Assembly: GCA_041617155.1 (NCBI GenBank)
Contig: JBFJPL010000003.1
Coordinates: forward strand, 1-64,000
Direction of reading: 5' to 3'
Source: CAMYKD01 sp041617155
Lineage (GTDB): Bacteria > Pseudomonadota > Alphaproteobacteria > Kiloniellales > JAKSDN01
Length of the DNA stretch: 64,000 nt
The notes beneath the pieces are model-generated. The model did not search any database. It was not told the DNA's origin and was given only the letters and a program-made list of their open reading frames with translations. Position numbers and translations under genes: made by a program. Of the stretch, positions 9,336 to 17,834 are shown piece by piece. Each line of letters begins with the position of its first letter. Position 1 is the first letter of the stretch.

Positions 9336-9513
9336 AGTAATTTTATGTTATTTACGCTCGCCCACGGTACGCCGAACGCTAGGCCGGCGGTACGCCTGGC
9401 GCACCCCCGGGCCTGGACAAGACAGGCGGGGCGGTGGGCCGCGGGCATGCCGATCGCGCCGGTCTGGACCGACCCGGCCGTGCGCGGATTGCGAATTCGA
9501 GGGTGGTTCGGGT

Positions 9514-9843
9514 TTAGGAGGTGGTGCCGCCCGGCTGCTCGCCGACCAGGACGTTGGCGCCGTTGGCCGAGCGGCGATACTGCTGGAGCCGTGTGGTGCG
9601 CAGGCCGCGCATGCCGTGCCGGTCGATCAGCCGCTGCCAAGACAGGAACTCCTCGACGGACAGGCGATAGCGCTCGCAGGCCTCTTCCAGGCTTATCAGG
9701 CCGGCACGCACCGCCGCCACCACCTCGGCCTTGCGCCGGATGACCCAGCGCTCGGTGTTGGGCGGCGGCAGGTCGTCAACGGAAAGCGGCTTACCTGCCG
9801 GTCCGATGACATTGCTCGGCCTACCTGGGCTCTCTGACACCAT
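9514..9843 (-). CDS. sciP: SciP, small CtrA inhibitory protein (DUF1153)
   Basis: This 109-residue protein has the hallmark helix-turn-helix block of DUF1153/SciP: NTERWVIRRKAEVVAAV, GLISLEEACERYRLSVEEF and SWQRLIDRHGMRGLRTTRLQ. In Caulobacter SciP binds CtrA and DNA to restrain CtrA-driven transcription in G1 and is itself induced by CtrA. Here a perfect CtrA box lies about 85 bases upstream (9928-9942), consistent with that loop. The gene lies beside flagellar operons on the minus strand. The N-terminal 25 residues and the last 15 (after LQQYRR) look disordered. Confidence 0.92.
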   Translation of the reverse strand: MVSESPGRPSNVIGPAGKPLSVDDLPPPNTERWVIRRKAEVVAAVRAGLISLEEACERYRLSVEEFLSWQRLIDRHGMRGLRTTRLQQYRRSANGANVLVGEQPGGTTS

Positions 9844-9927
9844 TATAACGAAACTCCATCCTTCCCAAGGCGGTAGTTCAACGGGAAGAATACTCGCGGC
9901 GCCTTTACAAATCGCTAAATCGCTGAG

Positions 9928-9942
9928 TTAAACAAAGCTTAA
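9928..9942. promoter_or_regulatory. Perfect CtrA box upstream of sciP
   Basis: TTAA-ACAAAGC-TTAA matches TTAA-N7-TTAA exactly, 85 bases before the sciP start and downstream of the flgE terminator. Confidence 0.78.
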
Positions 9943-9984
9943 ATAGAGTAATCATCTCGTTAATTTCTTGCTGCGCGTGACAAA

Positions 9985-10020
9985 GGACCCGGTGCGGGGC
10001 CACCGCCGCGCACCGGGTCC
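9985..10020 (-). terminator. Hairpin terminator after flgE
   Basis: A 12-base perfect inverted repeat (GGACCCGGTGCG, 9985-9996, and its complement, 10009-10020) has a 12-base loop. On the minus strand it begins 21 bases after the flgE stop codon and is followed by a short TTTG. It should end the fliK-flgD-flgE transcript before sciP. Confidence 0.8.
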
Positions 10021-10040
10021 GAAAGGGGGTCTGGCGCCGC

Positions 10041-11303
10041 TTATCGAGTCACGCGAATCAGCTCTTCAAGCATCTCGTCCGCCGTGTTGATCACCTTGGC
10101 GCTGGCCGAATAGGCCCGTTGCGTGATGATCATGTTGGTGAACTGCTCGGCCAGGTCGACGGTAGAGCCCTCGAGGGTCGAGGCGGCGATCTGGCCGGCG
10201 CCGCCGGTCCGGGCCTGGTTCAGCAGCACGGCGCCCGAGTCCTGAGTCTGCAGGTAGGCGTTGCCGTTGCGCGGCTGCAGGCCGTTGGGGTTGGCGAAGC
10301 GGGCGACCGGCAACTGGAACACGTCGAGCGTCTGGCCGTTGTCGAACAGGGCCGTGACGATGCCGTTCTCGCCGATCGAGAGGTTGGTGAAGGCACCGAA
10401 CTGCAGACCGTCCTGGTTGAGGAAGGAGACCGCGAAGCCGCCGGCGAACTGGGTCACGCCGTCGGTCAGGCCGGCGGTGCCCAGGTTGCCCGTGATCGTG
10501 CTCGGGCTGGCGGTGGTGGCGGTCCAGGTGATGTCGATGTCCGGGAAGGTGATGGTGTTGGGCGTGCCGTTGCCGTTGAAGGTGATCGAGCGGACCGCCG
10601 CCGTGACCGTGCCGCTGGCCGCGCCGGTCGAAGCCAGCGTCGGGTTCTGGACGGTGATGTCCCACTCGGGCGTCGCCGAGTCGTAGACGAAGTCGATCTG
10701 CAGGTTGTGCGCGGCGCCGAGCGAGTCGAACACCTGCACCGTGGCGCTGTGGGTGTCGCCGTTGGCGGCGGTGGCCGGCAGGTTCAAGCCGAGATCGATC
10801 TGCGTGGTCGGCAGGGCGGTGCTGCCGAGGCTGGCGGTATTGACCGTCTGCAGGCTGGACAGCACGGTGGTGTTGGCCGGCAGGGCGCCGGTGCTGCTCA
10901 AGGGCCAGCCCTGGAGGAAGTAGCCGGCGGCGTTGACCAGATCGCCGTTGGCGTCGGTCCGGAACGAGCCGGCGCGGGTGAAGAGGTAGTCGCCGCCGGA
11001 ACTGGGCAACGCGGCTTCGTTGACCACCAGCAGGCCGTTGCCGACGATCGCGATGTCGGTCGGCGAGGTGGTCGCCTGCAGCAGGCCCTGTTGATCGACG
11101 TGCTGCGTCGGCCGGGTACGCACGCCGCCCGGCGAGAAGGAGTTCACGGTCGCCGGCGCGGTCACCAGGGTGGCGAAGTGGGCGCGGTGCTCCTTGTAGC
11201 CGACCGTGCTGACGTTCGAGATGTTGTTCGAGATGATGCCCAGGGCCTGACCCTGGGCCGCAAGGCCGGAAACCCCGGAGAACAGTGCTCCGTTGATGCT
11301 CAT
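10041..11303 (-). CDS. flgE: FlgE, flagellar hook protein
   Basis: This is a 420-residue hook protein. The start is the ATG at 11303 (MSINGALFSGVSGLAAQGQA), preceded by GGAGA; a longer frame to 11366 adds a non-homologous leader. The N-terminal rod-type motif (NNISNVSTVGYKEHRAHF) and C-terminal motif (YSASAKVINTADEMLEELI) form the D0 coiled coil shared by rod and hook proteins. The middle is the variable hook domain with many Thr/Ala/Gly repeats. FlgE polymerises into the universal joint after FlgD caps the rod. It is the last gene of the fliK-flgD-flgE operon. Confidence 0.96.
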   Translation of the reverse strand: MSINGALFSGVSGLAAQGQALGIISNNISNVSTVGYKEHRAHFATLVTAPATVNSFSPGGVRTRPTQHVDQQGLLQATTSPTDIAIVGNGLLVVNEAALPSSGGDYLFTRAGSFRTDANGDLVNAAGYFLQGWPLSSTGALPANTTVLSSLQTVNTASLGSTALPTTQIDLGLNLPATAANGDTHSATVQVFDSLGAAHNLQIDFVYDSATPEWDITVQNPTLASTGAASGTVTAAVRSITFNGNGTPNTITFPDIDITWTATTASPSTITGNLGTAGLTDGVTQFAGGFAVSFLNQDGLQFGAFTNLSIGENGIVTALFDNGQTLDVFQLPVARFANPNGLQPRNGNAYLQTQDSGAVLLNQARTGGAGQIAASTLEGSTVDLAEQFTNMIITQRAYSASAKVINTADEMLEELIRVTR

Positions 11304-11417
11304 GATCGCTTCTCCGTCTGCTTCGCCCGGGCGCTGGATCTTCTGAACCCGCCGCACGGCGTTCAACTAGGATGCCGGCCCTTCGTGGGCCGGTCGATTT
11401 CGAGGCGGTCGGCGCCG

Positions 11418-12095
11418 TCAGGCCGTATCCGCGCCGCCCTCGTTGTCCCTGATGGCCGTCACCTGGCCGAGCGTCACCTTCAGCGGGCCGATCGAAAGCA
11501 CGACCTCGCCGTTCTCCAGCTCGATGCCGGTGACCCGGCCGATCGTGCCCTGCGCGGCCAGCAGGCTTGCCCCATTGCCGTCTGTCGCCGAGACGCGCGC
11601 GCTGTAGAGGCCGTCGGGCAGGTCGTTGCCCAGGTTGTCCTTGCCGTCCCACAGCAGCTCGTGGTGGCCGGCGGCGCTGGCGCCCGAGAGGGTACGCACC
11701 GTTCGGCCGCTCGGGTCGAGGATCTCGATCGTGGTTTGATCGGCGTTGGCCGAAAGGTCGTAGGTGAGGCCGGCCGAGCCGCCGCTCAGATGGAGGCCGG
11801 GGCTGTCGGCCGCCACCGTCTTGCCGATGTAGCCGAGCGCGCCGGTCAGCTGGCTGTTGCCCTGCAGGGCGATCAGCTCGTCCAGCTTGCTGTTGGTCTT
11901 GATCGACTGCTCGACGCTGCTGAACTGTACCAGTTGTTCGGTGAACTGGTTGGTGTCCAGCGGCGACAGCGGGTCCTGGTACTGTAGCTGGGTGGTCAGC
12001 AGCACCAGGAAGCTGTCGAAGGTGTCGGCGACGTCGACCGCGCCGGTTTGCCCTGCGCCGGAGACGGGTTGCACTGGAACGCCGTTGATTTCCAT
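11418..12095 (-). CDS. flgD: FlgD, hook assembly scaffold (hook cap)
   Basis: This 225-residue protein has the conserved FlgD N-terminus (DTFDSFLVLLTTQLQYQDP, then PLDTNQFTEQLVQFSSVEQ). A C-terminal Tudor/FnIII-like region contains ILDPSGRTVRTL and LWDGKDNLGNDLPDG. FlgD caps the growing hook and is absent from the finished structure. The gene is 26 bases downstream of fliK and 114 bases upstream of flgE. Confidence 0.95.
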   Translation of the reverse strand: MEINGVPVQPVSGAGQTGAVDVADTFDSFLVLLTTQLQYQDPLSPLDTNQFTEQLVQFSSVEQSIKTNSKLDELIALQGNSQLTGALGYIGKTVAADSPGLHLSGGSAGLTYDLSANADQTTIEILDPSGRTVRTLSGASAAGHHELLWDGKDNLGNDLPDGLYSARVSATDGNGASLLAAQGTIGRVTGIELENGEVVLSIGPLKVTLGQVTAIRDNEGGADTA

Positions 12096-12121
12096 CGTTG
12101 GATCTCCTTTTCCGCCGGTTC

Positions 12122-13504
12122 CTAGACGCTCAGGTCCAGCAGGCCGCGGTGCAGCCTGTGACTTGCCGCAGGCGGCGGAGCACCCTCGACCGACTCGGCC
12201 TCGTCGCCCTCGGCCGCGTTGCTATCGGCGGATTGCGGTGCCCGGTCGTCGGACGCTTCGCCGCGGCCGTCCCGGCCGCGCAGGTCGAAGCTCAGGCTCC
12301 CCGAATCGGTCTTGATGCCGGCGTCCTGGAGGGTTCGCTCCAGGGCCCGCGAATCGCGCTGCAAGAGCTCCAGAGTTTCGCCCTTGTCGGCCGAGATCAT
12401 GGCCCGCACCAGTCCCTCGTCGGACCACGCCAGCTTGACCTCGATGCGGCCCAGTTCGGCCGGGTGCAGCTTGATGCTGATGCGCTCCTGACCACCGGCG
12501 GCCGCCTTGCGGATGCGCAGGGCGACCTGCTCGGTCGCGCCGCCGGGCGGTGCGGAAGGCGGGGCGGCCGGGCGCGCCTCGGCCGGGCCCGGTGTGCCGT
12601 GTGCGGCGCTCTGGCCGGGACCGAGCGTTGGCACCGCCGTGCCGGGCTGCTGGGCCGGCACGCCGCCGGTGCCGGCTCCCGGCCCGGCGGCCGTGAGACC
12701 CGGCTGGGCGCCGAAGCTTTGCTGCAGGTTTGGCGCGACGCGCGGGGCTTGGCCATCGGCGCTCGCCTTGGCGCGCGCGGTTGCGGTCTTCGCCATGGCC
12801 GGGTCTTTCCGGCGGGTGGCCGAGCGCTCGCTGGCGCCGGACGGTTTGGCCGACGGCTCGTCGCCCGGACCTTGGCGCCGGTTTTCGATCCGCGGTTTGA
12901 TTCGCAGGTGCGGCGGTGGCGCTGCCGCCGTGGCCGAAGCGCCGGGTTTGGCCACGGTATCCGGGTTGGGGGCGCTGACCGGTGACGGTGCGACGCTGTT
13001 GCCGGCCGGTGCGGCCGCTTTGGCGGCGACCGGCGTCGCGGTCGGCTGCGGCCCGTCGTGGGTGGCCTTCTCGGCCGGCGCGGCGGCGGTGAGTTGGGCG
13101 CCCTGCCGAGCCCCGGCCCGTTTTTCGGGCGCCGATCGCGCCGGCGGCACCTTCGCCGCGGGCCGGCTCGAAACAACCTCGCGCCGCGCCGGCGAACTTT
13201 CGAGGACGGCTGTCGCGGCGGACTGGTTGGCCGGTTGCTCGGGATGCGTGGCAAGATCGCCGGGGATCTCGGTGTCCTTGTCGCCGGCCGGCGGCGGCGC
13301 GGAGCCGCGGTCATCGGCCGGCCGATCCTTCGCGGCGGATCGATCCGGCTCGGGCGCGTGCCTGGTCTCCGGCTCGCGGAATTCCGCGCGCTCGTCGCTC
13401 GCCTGTAGCAGCGTGCCGAACCAGCCGTCCTTGGCCTCGTCCGCCGCCGGCGTGCCGATCTGCTCGGCGCGCGGCGCGGCGATCGTGATGGGAAGAATGT
13501 CCAT
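12122..13504 (-). CDS. fliK: FliK-like hook-length control protein
   Basis: This 460-residue protein is counted from the ATG at 13504 (MDILPITIAAPRAEQ). A longer frame to 13600 would run into the sigma54 promoter, so it is rejected. Residues about 50-340 are very rich in Pro, Ala, Lys and Arg, as in FliK tape-measure regions. The C-terminal part (about 345-430) is the hook-length control domain (QERISIKLHPAELGRIEVKL and GLVRAMISADKGETLELLQR). FliK measures the hook and triggers the FlhB specificity switch. It heads the fliK-flgD-flgE operon, driven by the sigma54 element at 13554-13569. Confidence 0.9.
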   Translation of the reverse strand: MDILPITIAAPRAEQIGTPAADEAKDGWFGTLLQASDERAEFREPETRHAPEPDRSAAKDRPADDRGSAPPPAGDKDTEIPGDLATHPEQPANQSAATAVLESSPARREVVSSRPAAKVPPARSAPEKRAGARQGAQLTAAAPAEKATHDGPQPTATPVAAKAAAPAGNSVAPSPVSAPNPDTVAKPGASATAAAPPPHLRIKPRIENRRQGPGDEPSAKPSGASERSATRRKDPAMAKTATARAKASADGQAPRVAPNLQQSFGAQPGLTAAGPGAGTGGVPAQQPGTAVPTLGPGQSAAHGTPGPAEARPAAPPSAPPGGATEQVALRIRKAAAGGQERISIKLHPAELGRIEVKLAWSDEGLVRAMISADKGETLELLQRDSRALERTLQDAGIKTDSGSLSFDLRGRDGRGEASDDRAPQSADSNAAEGDEAESVEGAPPPAASHRLHRGLLDLSV

Positions 13505-13553
13505 GGCTCGGCGGTCCCGACCTCTCCTGTCTGCCCGGATTCCGGCAGGCAGT

Positions 13554-13569
13554 TGCAAATTGCAGGCCA
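13554..13569 (-). promoter_or_regulatory. Sigma54 promoter of fliK-flgD-flgE
   Basis: The minus strand reads TGGCCTGCAATTTGCA, with GG and GC separated by 10 bases as required for -24/-12 recognition. The predicted start near 13544 leaves a leader of about 40 bases before the fliK ATG at 13504. Confidence 0.85.
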
Positions 13570-13980
13570 CAGGGCGGGCAGAACAGGCTATTGAAAACAA
13601 ATAATTTTTTTAGTGCCCCCGAGGCGCCGCCGCAGGCCGGCGGCAGATTCTTTCGGCCTAAGCGGTAGAATCTGCCGGGACCGCCGCGCTGCTCCTTTCT
13701 CGCCTCGGGGAGAGGGAAGGGCTCGGCCCCTTTGCTTTGGAGCTCTCATGGGGGGATCGGTCATTTTTCCGCCCCTGCGGCTCATGGCGTCACTCGCCAT
13801 CGCAGTGGGCGGCGAATTCGCCGAGATCGCGCTTTTGGTCCCTGGCAGGGCGATGATGCAGATCAATGACAATAGCGGCCGCCATGGCGCTAAGTCGACG
13901 ACCTATCCAAATCATCCAAATTACGTCATCGGGACGTTCCCCGATGATGTCCTTCAAAATTCTGAAATGGGGGTTAGATT
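13570..13980. other. Non-coding region upstream of fliK
   Basis: About 410 bases contain no gene I can support. They include the 13641-13677 inverted repeat, an A/T-rich patch (13591-13611), and further on DNA resembling a low-complexity spacer up to the coiled-coil gene. Confidence 0.6.
13641..13677. promoter_or_regulatory. Paired FlbD-type elements / 11-base inverted repeat upstream of fliK
   Basis: CGGCAGATTCT (13641-13651) is repeated inverted at 13667-13677. Each arm extends into a degenerate version of the CGGCAR-N3-TTRCCG element (13641-13655 and 13663-13677), with centres 22 bases apart. They lie about 70-110 bases upstream of the sigma54 -24 element, a normal enhancer distance. A terminator-like hairpin is the alternative reading, but there is no adjoining T-run. 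Confidence 0.5.
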
Positions 13981-14112
13981 ATGAACTGATTATTGCTTCG
14001 ATCGTCAGCGTTCGCCATGGCGCTATTGCTAGGCCTAGCACTGGAGACCGGCGCCTTCGCGGCGAACGGCGATCCCTAAGAGAAGAGCCTGCCGAACGGG
14101 CGGCCCTTCCAG
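13981..14112 (+). other. Broken signal-peptide leader in frame with the downstream coiled-coil gene
   Basis: The frame of the gene at 14113 continues upstream to an ATG at 13981, preceded by a GGGGG ribosome-binding-like stretch. It reads MN-stop-LLLRSSAFAMALLLGLALETGAFAANGDP-stop-EKSLPNGRPFQ. This would be a good secretion signal with cleavage near AFAA, but a TGA (13987-13989) and a TAA (14077-14079) interrupt it. A second in-frame ATG at 14017 avoids only the first stop. Either the gene is decaying or translation starts at 14113 without a signal. Confidence 0.6.
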
Positions 14113-14973
14113 ATGCTGCAGTCCCAAATCGATGCGCTGAACCAGGATCTCGACGCGGCCGTCGCCGACCTGCAGGCCAAGATCGACGCTCTCTGGGCCT
14201 CGCAGGCCGAGCAGGACGAGCTGATAGTGGCGATCCAGACCGCCGCCGGCCTGTTGCAGGAGCGGGTCGCGGCCAACGAGCAAGACATCGCGGCGCTGCA
14301 GGCGGCGATCGAGTTTCAGAGTCAACTCATAGAGGTCTTGCGCACCCGCCTCATGGACCTGGAGGCTCGGGTGGCGGTCAACGAGAGCGATATCGCCGCC
14401 ATCATCCAGGCCGATCAGATCACCCAAGAGCTGATCGCTGCCATCCAGACCCAGATTGCCAACCTGACCACGCGCGTTGACGCGCACGACGGCGATATCG
14501 CCGCGCTCCAGGACGAGGTCGCGTCGTTGGCAGGAGAGCTTGCCGACCTGCAGGCGCAGTTGGCGCTGACACAGCGCCGCGTGAGCGGCGTGTGCCCGCC
14601 CGGCAGCTCGATCCGGGTGATCAACGCCAACGGCACCGTCGTCTGCGAGTCCGATAGCATCGGCACCGGGACCGGGACCTTCCAGTCGATTCGGGTGGAG
14701 GAGACGGCGGAGATCCCCTCGGCCGGCCTAGTCGTCGGAAGGCTCATTCTGTCCGCCACCTGCCCGGCGAGCTATGACGTCACCGGCGGCGGCTATGCGA
14801 TCGTGCCCAGGAGCCTCCTGATCACGGCAGATGTCCGGCTGACCGAGGTGGCCTTCTCCCTGGATAACGGCGCCAATGGCTGGGTGGTCGGAGTCCTGAA
14901 CGACAATGTGGTGGTGCTCGGCTGCTGCAGGATCGACCTGACCGTCTACGCGACCTGCGGCCGGGTCCAGTGA
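14113..14973 (+). CDS. Coiled-coil repeat protein of unknown function (possibly N-terminally broken)
   Basis: This 286-residue frame starts at MLQSQIDALNQDLDAAVADL. Residues 1-155 are heptad-rich coiled coil with repeated units such as VNESDIAAIIQADQ, VDAHDGDIAALQDEV and AANEQDIAALQAAI. Residues about 156-286 are a Cys-containing beta-rich domain (SGVCPPGSSIRVINANGTVVCE, CPASYDVTGGGYAI, VLGCCRIDLTVYATCG). The cysteines suggest an exported, disulphide-bonded protein, which fits the broken signal peptide directly upstream. I do not recognise a family. It lies alone on the plus strand between the hook operon and flaF, and no link to the flagellum is shown. Confidence 0.65.
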   Translation: MLQSQIDALNQDLDAAVADLQAKIDALWASQAEQDELIVAIQTAAGLLQERVAANEQDIAALQAAIEFQSQLIEVLRTRLMDLEARVAVNESDIAAIIQADQITQELIAAIQTQIANLTTRVDAHDGDIAALQDEVASLAGELADLQAQLALTQRRVSGVCPPGSSIRVINANGTVVCESDSIGTGTGTFQSIRVEETAEIPSAGLVVGRLILSATCPASYDVTGGGYAIVPRSLLITADVRLTEVAFSLDNGANGWVVGVLNDNVVVLGCCRIDLTVYATCGRVQ

Positions 14974-15555
14974 GCGCCTGATATCGGCGGCGTCGGCCCC
15001 GGCCGGGCCCGGACTCGGCCGGATCCTGCGCGGGTGGCCGGGGCAAGACCACCCCGGTCACCCGCCCGCCGTTGGCAGCGGTCGACGCGAGTTTTCCAGC
15101 ATGCGGTGGAACAGTTCGACGTCCTCGACGGCCTGCAGGCGGCGGTCGGCGCCATTGCAGGGAGCGCCAAGGTCATTTCCGAGTCGGGGACGGATCGGCT
15201 GCTGGACATCAAATCCGCAAGTTCCTCAACGACCCTGGGCCAAGCGAGCGGTGGCACCGTCACGCTGGGTGTCGAGCTTGAATTCATAAGGGAAGCGAGG
15301 CCGCCGGCCCTGCCGTTCAACTTCAAGAACCCGGTTTCGGCCGTGCCGGATCCGGCAAGTCGCCTGCTGCCGGCGAGTTAGCCTCCTACTGAGCTGCTTC
15401 TTCAAAAAGTGAGGAGCGTTCTGGGTCAGACCCGGAAGTTCCCGCCAGTCGTTACGAATGACCGTTCTTTGAAAAGAAGCAGATCTTCCACATTGCCGCG
15501 ACAAACGGCTAGACCTGGCTGATCTGAGCCGTCCGTGGCCAATGACCGCTGGAGG
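14974..15555. other. Gap of about 580 bases without a supportable gene
   Basis: A 13-base hairpin with one G-T pair (15031-15043 with 15052-15064) could end the coiled-coil gene transcript, though no T-run follows. A plus-strand frame at 15034-15381 and minus frames across the same DNA show no family features or ribosome-binding site, and the stretch may be gene debris. Nothing else is evident up to the flaF stop. Confidence 0.5.
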
Positions 15556-16002
15556 TCAGATCGAGAAGCCTTCCGGCTTGGTCGGTGGGGCGGCGTCGCC
15601 GGCGCTTTCTTCTTGCTTGTCCGTCTGGGCTTGATCGGCCCTGGTCAGCAGCCCGGCGGCGATCTGGCGGTTGACGTTGATCAGGACGTCGACCAAGTCC
15701 GGCGCCGGCTTGGCCAGGAGGGCGACCGTGCGCTTGTCGACGAAATTGCACAGATTGAGCATGTTGGTGCGGATTTCCACCGGCATCGGGCAGTCCGGGG
15801 CGCTGAGCTCGGCCTGGAATATGGTCCAGAGCCGCCAGTTCAACCGCGCCGCCTCGCGCAGGCCGTGCTTGTCCTCAGGCTTCTGCTGGGCGTCTGCCAG
15901 GCGCCGGGCCGCCTCGAGCAGGGCCCGGCCCTCGGTTTCCCGGGGTGCGCCGCCGTGCCTGCGGGGGGTGTCGTAGGATTTGACCGCCCCCTCATTGGAC
16001 AT
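15556..16002 (-). CDS. flaF: FlaF, flagellin synthesis regulator
   Basis: This 148-residue protein carries the FlaF core: EGRALLEAARRLADAQ, NWRLWTIFQAELSAPDCPMP, EIRTNMLNLCNFVDKRTVAL and LINVNRQIAAGL. FlaF is needed for flagellin production and secretion in Caulobacter and works opposite FlbT. The C-terminal 30 residues are a charged, disordered tail. The start overlaps the end of flbT by 11 bases, indicating translational coupling. Confidence 0.92.
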   Translation of the reverse strand: MSNEGAVKSYDTPRRHGGAPRETEGRALLEAARRLADAQQKPEDKHGLREAARLNWRLWTIFQAELSAPDCPMPVEIRTNMLNLCNFVDKRTVALLAKPAPDLVDVLINVNRQIAAGLLTRADQAQTDKQEESAGDAAPPTKPEGFSI

Positions 16003-16381
16003 GAGTGAACACCTCGTGCTCGTGACTGAGCAGCTTCGCGCAGGCTTTCAGGCCGTTGTAAAGCTGGTCCTTGCCGACCAGCCCGCGGATTTCCTCGGCG
16101 ATCGGCTGGGCACTGGGCGCGGCCTCGATGTAGTCGTTCAGGAGGTTCTGGAAGTCGGTCAGATGGGCCACCGCCTTGTCCGGGAACAGATAGGCGCACT
16201 GCAGGGCGAGGTAGACCCGGGCCGCTGGCGTGCTGGCGGTCTCCGGCGTCAGGATGTCCTTCTGGCGCAGGATCTGGGCCTGGTTCTCGAACAGAAGGCT
16301 GATGCCGTCGCCGTCGTTCCGGATCACGGCGCCGTTGACGATGAATTTCTCGCCTTTGCTAACCGAAAGCTTCAGTGGCAT
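15992..16381 (-). CDS. flbT: FlbT, flagellin mRNA repressor
   Basis: This is a 129-residue FlbT from the ATG at 16381 (MPLKLSVSKGEKFIVNGAVI); a start 5 codons earlier at 16396 is also possible. Conserved blocks include FENQAQILRQKDIL, ARVYLALQCAYLFPD and KDQLYNGLKACAKLL. In Caulobacter FlbT binds the 5' leader of flagellin mRNA and promotes its decay until the hook is finished. The adjacent flaF and the two flagellin genes 6-7 kb away fit this. An exact CtrA box lies about 54 bases upstream. Confidence 0.94.
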   Translation of the reverse strand: MPLKLSVSKGEKFIVNGAVIRNDGDGISLLFENQAQILRQKDILTPETASTPAARVYLALQCAYLFPDKAVAHLTDFQNLLNDYIEAAPSAQPIAEEIRGLVGKDQLYNGLKACAKLLSHEHEVFTHVQ

Positions 16382-16434
16382 GACCTGGCCGCCCATAAAA
16401 ATTAGAGACTAGATGTAAAATATTAATATTGCTC

Positions 16435-16449
16435 TTAAGGAACGGTTAA
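16435..16449. promoter_or_regulatory. CtrA box upstream of flbT-flaF
   Basis: TTAA-GGAACGG-TTAA is an exact TTAA-N7-TTAA match, identical in all 15 bases to the one at 17835-17849. It lies 54 bases before the flbT start. Confidence 0.78.
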
Positions 16450-16510
16450 TCATGACTTTGCGGCCTGAAAGTCCCCGAGGGTTTGACTCCGACACTTGAT
16501 GGCCCGCTGC

Positions 16511-16589
16511 TGTCATTGCCGGGCTTGATCCGGCAATCCAGGAGCGGCCGGCAGCCCTGGATGCCCGGGTTTATAGCCCGGGCACGACA
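16511..16589. repeat. REP-like interspersed palindromic repeat
   Basis: Two palindromes, ATTGCCGGGCTTGATCCGGCAAT and TGCCCGGGTTTATAGCCCGGGCA, flank a short spacer, starting with TGTC and ending with CGACA. This is the form of the dispersed extragenic repeat common in alphaproteobacteria. It sits between flbT upstream DNA and the end of pseB. Confidence 0.7.
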
Positions 16590-16638
16590 AGGCAAGTGAC
16601 GTCCAAAGCCTTGTTACGCATATGTCGGCACCGATCCA

Positions 16639-17715
16639 CTAGGCGTCCTCGAGCATTCGTTCCAGGCCGACAGCGTCGAGCCATTCGTGATTGGAGTCGC
16701 TGGTATAGCGAAAGCCCTCGGCGACCGGGTTGGCGCCGTCGTCGGCATAGGCCTTGCCGTTCCACCAGGCGAAGCTCGGCTTGATGACATAGCAATCCGA
16801 CAGCTCCACTGTGTTGCGGGCATCGTCTTCGGTGACCATGACCTCGTGCAGTTTTTCGCCGGGCCGGATGCCGCTGACGTGGTGCGGCATCTGCGGCGCC
16901 AGGGTCTTGGCCAGCTCCAGGATCTTCATGCTGGGGATCTTGGGGACGAAGATCTCGCCGCCGTGCATCCTTTGCAGCGACGAAAGCACGAAGTCCACCC
17001 CTTCGATCAGCGTGATCCAGAAGCGGGTCATGCGCTCGTCGGTGATTGGCAGGCTCTCCGCCCGCTCGGCGATCAGGCGCTTGAAGAAGGGCACGATGCT
17101 GCCGCGCGAGCCGATCACGTTGCCGTAGCGGACGACGGAAAAGCGGGTGCCGGCCGAGCCGCTCAAATGGTTCGCGGCGACGAAGATCTTGTCGGAAGCC
17201 AGCTTGCTGGCGCCGTAGAGGTTGATCGGGTTGGCCGCCTTGTCGGTCGACAGCGCGATCACCCGCTTGACCCGGTTTCTGATCGCAGCCTGAACCACGT
17301 TTTCCGCCCCCATCACGTTGGTACGGATGCATTCGAAGGGATTGTATTCCGCGGTCGGCACCTGCTTCAGGGCGGCGGCGTGGATCACGGTGTCAACGTC
17401 GCGCATGGCCATCTCCAGGCGGCTCAGGTCGCGCACGTCGCCGATGAAGTAGCGCAGCTCGCGGCGCCCGTCGAAGCCGGGCGCGTGCTGCATCTCGAAC
17501 TGCTTGAGCTCGTCGCGCGAGAAAACCACCAGGCGCGCCGGCGCGGCCAGCTCCAGGACGCGTCGGACGAACGACTTGCCGAACGACCCTGTGCCGCCGG
17601 TAACCAGGATGTTCGCGCCCTTCAATTGCCGCAGCAACTCGTCGCGGGCCTCGCCTCGGGGCGTAAACTTGGTCAGACGCGCGGCGCCACAGGTCGCAGA
17701 TTTCTGATCCAGCAT
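16639..17715 (-). CDS. pseB: PseB/FlmA-type UDP-GlcNAc 4,6-dehydratase (flagellin sugar synthesis)
   Basis: This 358-residue SDR-family enzyme is counted from the ATG at 17715. The Rossmann motif is NILVTGGTGSFGKSF (about 36-50). The catalytic region STDKAANPINLYGASKLASDK has the YxxxK pair and the TDKA substitution typical of inverting 4,6-dehydratases. These convert UDP-GlcNAc to the first intermediate of pseudaminic acid, the sugar placed on flagellins (FlmA in Caulobacter). A longer frame to 18114 is rejected because it crosses the CtrA box and adds unrelated residues. The other pseudaminate enzymes are not in this window, so they must lie elsewhere. The adjacent maf and flmG genes support a role in flagellin glycosylation. 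Confidence 0.9.
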   Translation of the reverse strand: MLDQKSATCGAARLTKFTPRGEARDELLRQLKGANILVTGGTGSFGKSFVRRVLELAAPARLVVFSRDELKQFEMQHAPGFDGRRELRYFIGDVRDLSRLEMAMRDVDTVIHAAALKQVPTAEYNPFECIRTNVMGAENVVQAAIRNRVKRVIALSTDKAANPINLYGASKLASDKIFVAANHLSGSAGTRFSVVRYGNVIGSRGSIVPFFKRLIAERAESLPITDERMTRFWITLIEGVDFVLSSLQRMHGGEIFVPKIPSMKILELAKTLAPQMPHHVSGIRPGEKLHEVMVTEDDARNTVELSDCYVIKPSFAWWNGKAYADDGANPVAEGFRYTSDSNHEWLDAVGLERMLEDA

Positions 17716-17834
17716 CTCACTCGAACTCTTACCCCGGTGTGGTTTGGCCTGATGTGCTTTCGGTGTTTCGACCTGTGGCGGGCCAAGCAAATTCCGTAAG
17801 AAAAGATTAGATGATAAGTAATAGGCACTCTCCT

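Larger units (their letters stand above)
9199..9513. other. fliF upstream intergenic region (no gene)
   Basis: These 315 bases lie between the fliF start and the sciP stop and hold no convincing coding sequence. An AT-rich core (9285-9360) contains a CtrA-like box and a palindrome of the FlbD-associated type. The sciP-proximal half (9361-9513) is GC-rich and I see nothing definite in it. Confidence 0.7.

Noticed and set aside
10119..11987. 622-codon open frame on the plus strand across flgE and flgD
   Set aside because: Antisense to two clear flagellar genes, with a low-complexity Arg/Gly/Val/Asp composition typical of high-GC shadow frames and no ribosome-binding site.
15034..15381. Possible 115-codon plus-strand gene
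   Set aside because: No family match, no ribosome-binding site, overlapping minus frames equally plausible; described as gap sequence.
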